In this document: piece after piece, positions 63,111 through 64,000 of the stretch | Numbering within the stretch: the first letter of the stretch is position 1 | Layout: every line of letters starts with the position of its first letter | Source: Centropus unirufus | Taxonomy: Eukaryota > Chordata > Aves > Cuculiformes > Centropidae | NCBI GenBank assembly: GCA_013397695.1 | Contig: VYZI01000029.1 | Coordinates: 4,543,740 to 4,607,739, forward strand | DNA length: 64,000 nucleotides | Direction of reading: 5' to 3' | Made by a program: the position numbers and the translations under genes | The notes under the pieces: model-generated | What the model was told of the DNA's origin: nothing | The model's database searches: none | The model's input: the letters and a program-made list of their open reading frames with translations, nothing else

Positions 63111-64000
63111 ATGTTGTCCTAAGGCTGCAACAAGCAGTGAAGAAGGCCGCCTTATTTACTGCACCTTTAGATCAATACTGTATCTGAATCCTAAATAGGT
63201 TAGTGTCTAATTTTCAAATCTGTAAAACAAAAAAGGAGACCCATCCTTTTAATCCTGACATAAGGATATTGTCTACTACATATTTCAAGATCTGGAGAAC
63301 TGCAATACGTCATGCTGCTTCTTCCCCCGGAGTCCAGGACATGAAGATCTTCCACTGCGTGGCACTAGCACCACTGCCTACCCCATAGCTTTCAGAAAAC
63401 CTATGGCAATCTCAGACATTCTTGAGCCACCGGGGCTGAAACGCACTGAGCATTTCTTGTGGGTGCTGTGGAGTTAGGGAGCTTTGGCTCCTTAGGCTTC
63501 CAGATGCTGTAGTGGAGACTATGACTGCTAGAGGCTTGCACTCCGCTGGGGCTGGGCTATTAAGTGCTATTTTAAGGGCTCATTCCCTTTCCCCTGCTTA
63601 TATTCATGTGCACATCTTTGTGGGTGGTGGTTAGAACTTACTGCAGTGATTCAGTGGACTTACAGTCGTGTTTGTACTACTTTATTACTACAATTTCATA
63701 GGACATCGATTGCATTCTAGAAAATTAGTCACTTCTCATGATCATTTCAGGCAATATTGAATAAATACTCGAGAAATGTTTTGATAATATAGTAAGAGTG
63801 TTCTCTTCCTGTTTCATTTGGAGGACATGGCATGGGAAAACTGCTTTAGCCTACTTTTAGCCATATATCTTGTGTCTGTGCTTTTATTATTTTACACAGA
63901 AAATATTCTGTTGCACATGTACTAGCATACATGAACACTTTGATGTTATCTTTGATACTTACCAAGTGTATATGAACCACTAAACATTATCAGCGTGATA
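63111..64000. other. Single-copy DNA to the window edge
   Basis: No gene or repeat recognised. Confidence 0.5.

Noticed and set aside
1..64000. CRISPR arrays, operons, phage or insertion sequences
   Set aside because: No regularly spaced repeats, no prokaryotic gene organisation; CR1 content shows vertebrate DNA.

Overview
The window looks like a piece of a bird nuclear chromosome. It has no bacterial gene structure: there are no long ORFs, operons or ribosome-binding sites. It is AT-leaning, mostly single-copy DNA, and essentially all of its recognisable dispersed repeats are CR1-type LINEs, including the typical 3' ends with repeats of ATTCTATGA. Low repeat density with CR1 dominance fits birds better than crocodilians or turtles, which carry more CR1 and SINEs. 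I could not identify the species, chromosome or any host gene.

Layout. 1-14.4 kb is single-copy DNA with no gene I can recognise and one AT-rich block (about 1.5-1.7 kb) of possible enhancer type. A minus-strand CR1 lies at 14.4-15.2 kb. 15.2-21.7 kb is single-copy apart from a short coding-like ORF at 16.6-16.9 kb. The most gene-like landmark is a CpG island at about 21.7-23.35 kb. It is interrupted by a 773-base assembly gap (22157-22929), with a C-rich minisatellite on the left and an (AAAAAG)n tract on the right. This is probably a promoter, but no first exon can be named. 23.4-40.6 kb holds CR1 pieces at 24.2 kb (old, uncertain), 26.75-27.15 kb and 27.85-27.9 kb, and unrecognised ORFs at 32.5-32.96 kb and 39.0-39.4 kb. 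A 60-base gap sits at 40656-40715.

40.7-56 kb is mostly single-copy. It holds a block with a perfect 11-bp inverted repeat (41.5 kb), a minus-strand ORF behind a strong splice-acceptor-like sequence (45.55-45.8 kb), an AT-rich homeodomain-site-like block (50.5-50.9 kb), a possible MIR-like SINE relic (52.8 kb), a CTCF-like motif (54.1 kb) and another coding-like ORF (54.5-54.7 kb). 56-64 kb is the CR1-richest part: an old fragment at 56.0-56.2 kb, a long minus-strand copy at 56.9-57.75 kb, a very old reverse-transcriptase remnant at 61.1-61.5 kb, and a plus-strand 3' end at 62.67-63.1 kb.

Interpretation. The window is best read as intergenic or long-intron DNA around one CpG-island promoter, with scattered possible regulatory elements. 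I found no convincing new biological system. The best leads are the CpG island with its hidden gap, the possible exon near 45.7 kb, and the inverted repeats inside AT-rich blocks. Conservation, RNA-seq and repeat-library comparisons, which I could not run, would decide each of these.
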